This document shows, one piece after another, positions 63,819 to 64,000 of a stretch of 64,000 bases of DNA; position 1 is the stretch's first letter, and every line of letters starts with the position of its first letter. Source of the DNA: Prolixibacter denitrificans (GTDB taxonomy: Bacteria > Bacteroidota > Bacteroidia > Bacteroidales > Prolixibacteraceae); assembly GCF_003014495.1 (NCBI RefSeq), contig NZ_PYGC01000003.1, forward strand, positions 434,001 to 498,000, read 5' to 3'. A program made the translations under genes and the position numbers. The notes below the pieces were generated by a model. That model saw only the letters and a program-made list of their open reading frames with translations. It was not told the origin of the DNA and ran no database searches.

Positions 63819-64000
63819 TTAATGAATACTGTGCTTTGCCGAAATTCGCTTTGAAATGATGTTCAACGTGAGTACAAATCCCATCAGGAAGAGCGAAGAA
63901 CTCCAAATCAATTCCACCATATTCGGGTCGTTATAGAATTGCCAGATCAACAGCGGTACAGCACTGGTCGGGTGTGTTATATCCCAGTTAATCCGAGGGT
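63819..64000 (-). CDS. pstA: Phosphate ABC transporter permease PstA, C-terminal end
   Basis: The right window edge cuts this gene. About 60 codons remain, ending at a TAA at 63819-63821: LIWQFYNDPNMVELIWSS, then the hydrophobic last helix LFLMGFVLTLNIIS and a basic tail. Its direct position ahead of pstB, with 92 bases between, identifies it as PstA. Confidence 0.85.
   Translation of the reverse strand, partial: PRINWDITHPTSAVPLLIWQFYNDPNMVELIWSSSLFLMGFVLTLNIISKRISAKHSIH

Overview
The window (64 kb, moderate GC) looks like a chromosomal segment from a member of the Bacteroidota, most likely Bacteroidales/Marinilabiliales (Prolixibacteraceae-like; this placement is inference). Reasons: several promoters fit the Bacteroidota consensus TTG-N18-22-TAnnTTTG; Shine-Dalgarno sites are mostly weak; the gene set is typical (DUF4251, DUF4369-TlpA lipoprotein, carboxypeptidase-regulatory-like outer-membrane barrel, GH92, GH29, stand-alone RRM protein, QueC-D-E-F). 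I see no tRNA, rRNA, CRISPR, insertion sequence or phage, and both window ends cut genes (ybaK-like on the left, pstA on the right).

Layout. 0-9.8 kb: a YbaK-type deacylase end, a TPR-repeat secreted protein, then a four-gene operon (lysine 2,3-aminomutase-like radical SAM enzyme, two D-Ala-D-Ala-ligase-like ATP-grasp enzymes, GNAT acetyltransferase) that looks like a small-molecule pathway, then a GH92 alpha-mannosidase and an HdeD-like membrane protein. 10-14 kb: exported N4-glucosaminyl-asparaginase, a GHL10-type hydrolase with a CBM9-like partner, and a DUF4251 protein. 14.2-17.5 kb: a complete queC-queD-queE-queF operon for preQ1, preceded by a promoter and a convincing preQ1-I riboswitch. 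17.6-26.6 kb: two giant adjacent proteins (1600 and 1401 residues) of unknown function. 26.6-35.3 kb: outer-membrane barrel receptor, TetR regulator with a FabH-like ketosynthase, RRM protein, aldo/keto reductase, TlpA-like lipoprotein, PagL-like lipid A deacylase.

35.4-47.4 kb (minus strand): one long branched-chain amino acid superoperon, ilvD-ilvB-ilvN-ilvC-leuA-leuC-leuD-(second IPMS/citramalate synthase)-leuB. Upstream of ilvD lies a textbook ribosome-mediated attenuator: a 21-residue leader peptide with runs of Leu and Ile codons and mutually exclusive pause, antiterminator and terminator hairpins. The second IPMS-like enzyme suggests isoleucine can be made through citramalate.

47.6-64 kb: PBP4-type DacB, patatin-like outer-membrane phospholipase, CrcB fluoride channel with DUF190 partner, enolase, OmpA-like lipoprotein, succinate-semialdehyde-type dehydrogenase, DUF4268 protein, a small unknown lipoprotein, GH29 fucosidase, Hsp20, and a phosphate block (pstA end, pstB, phoU, OmpR-type regulator, histidine kinase).

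Best candidates for something undescribed: the KamA/ATP-grasp/ATP-grasp/GNAT operon, the giant protein pair, and the ilv attenuator in a Bacteroidota background.
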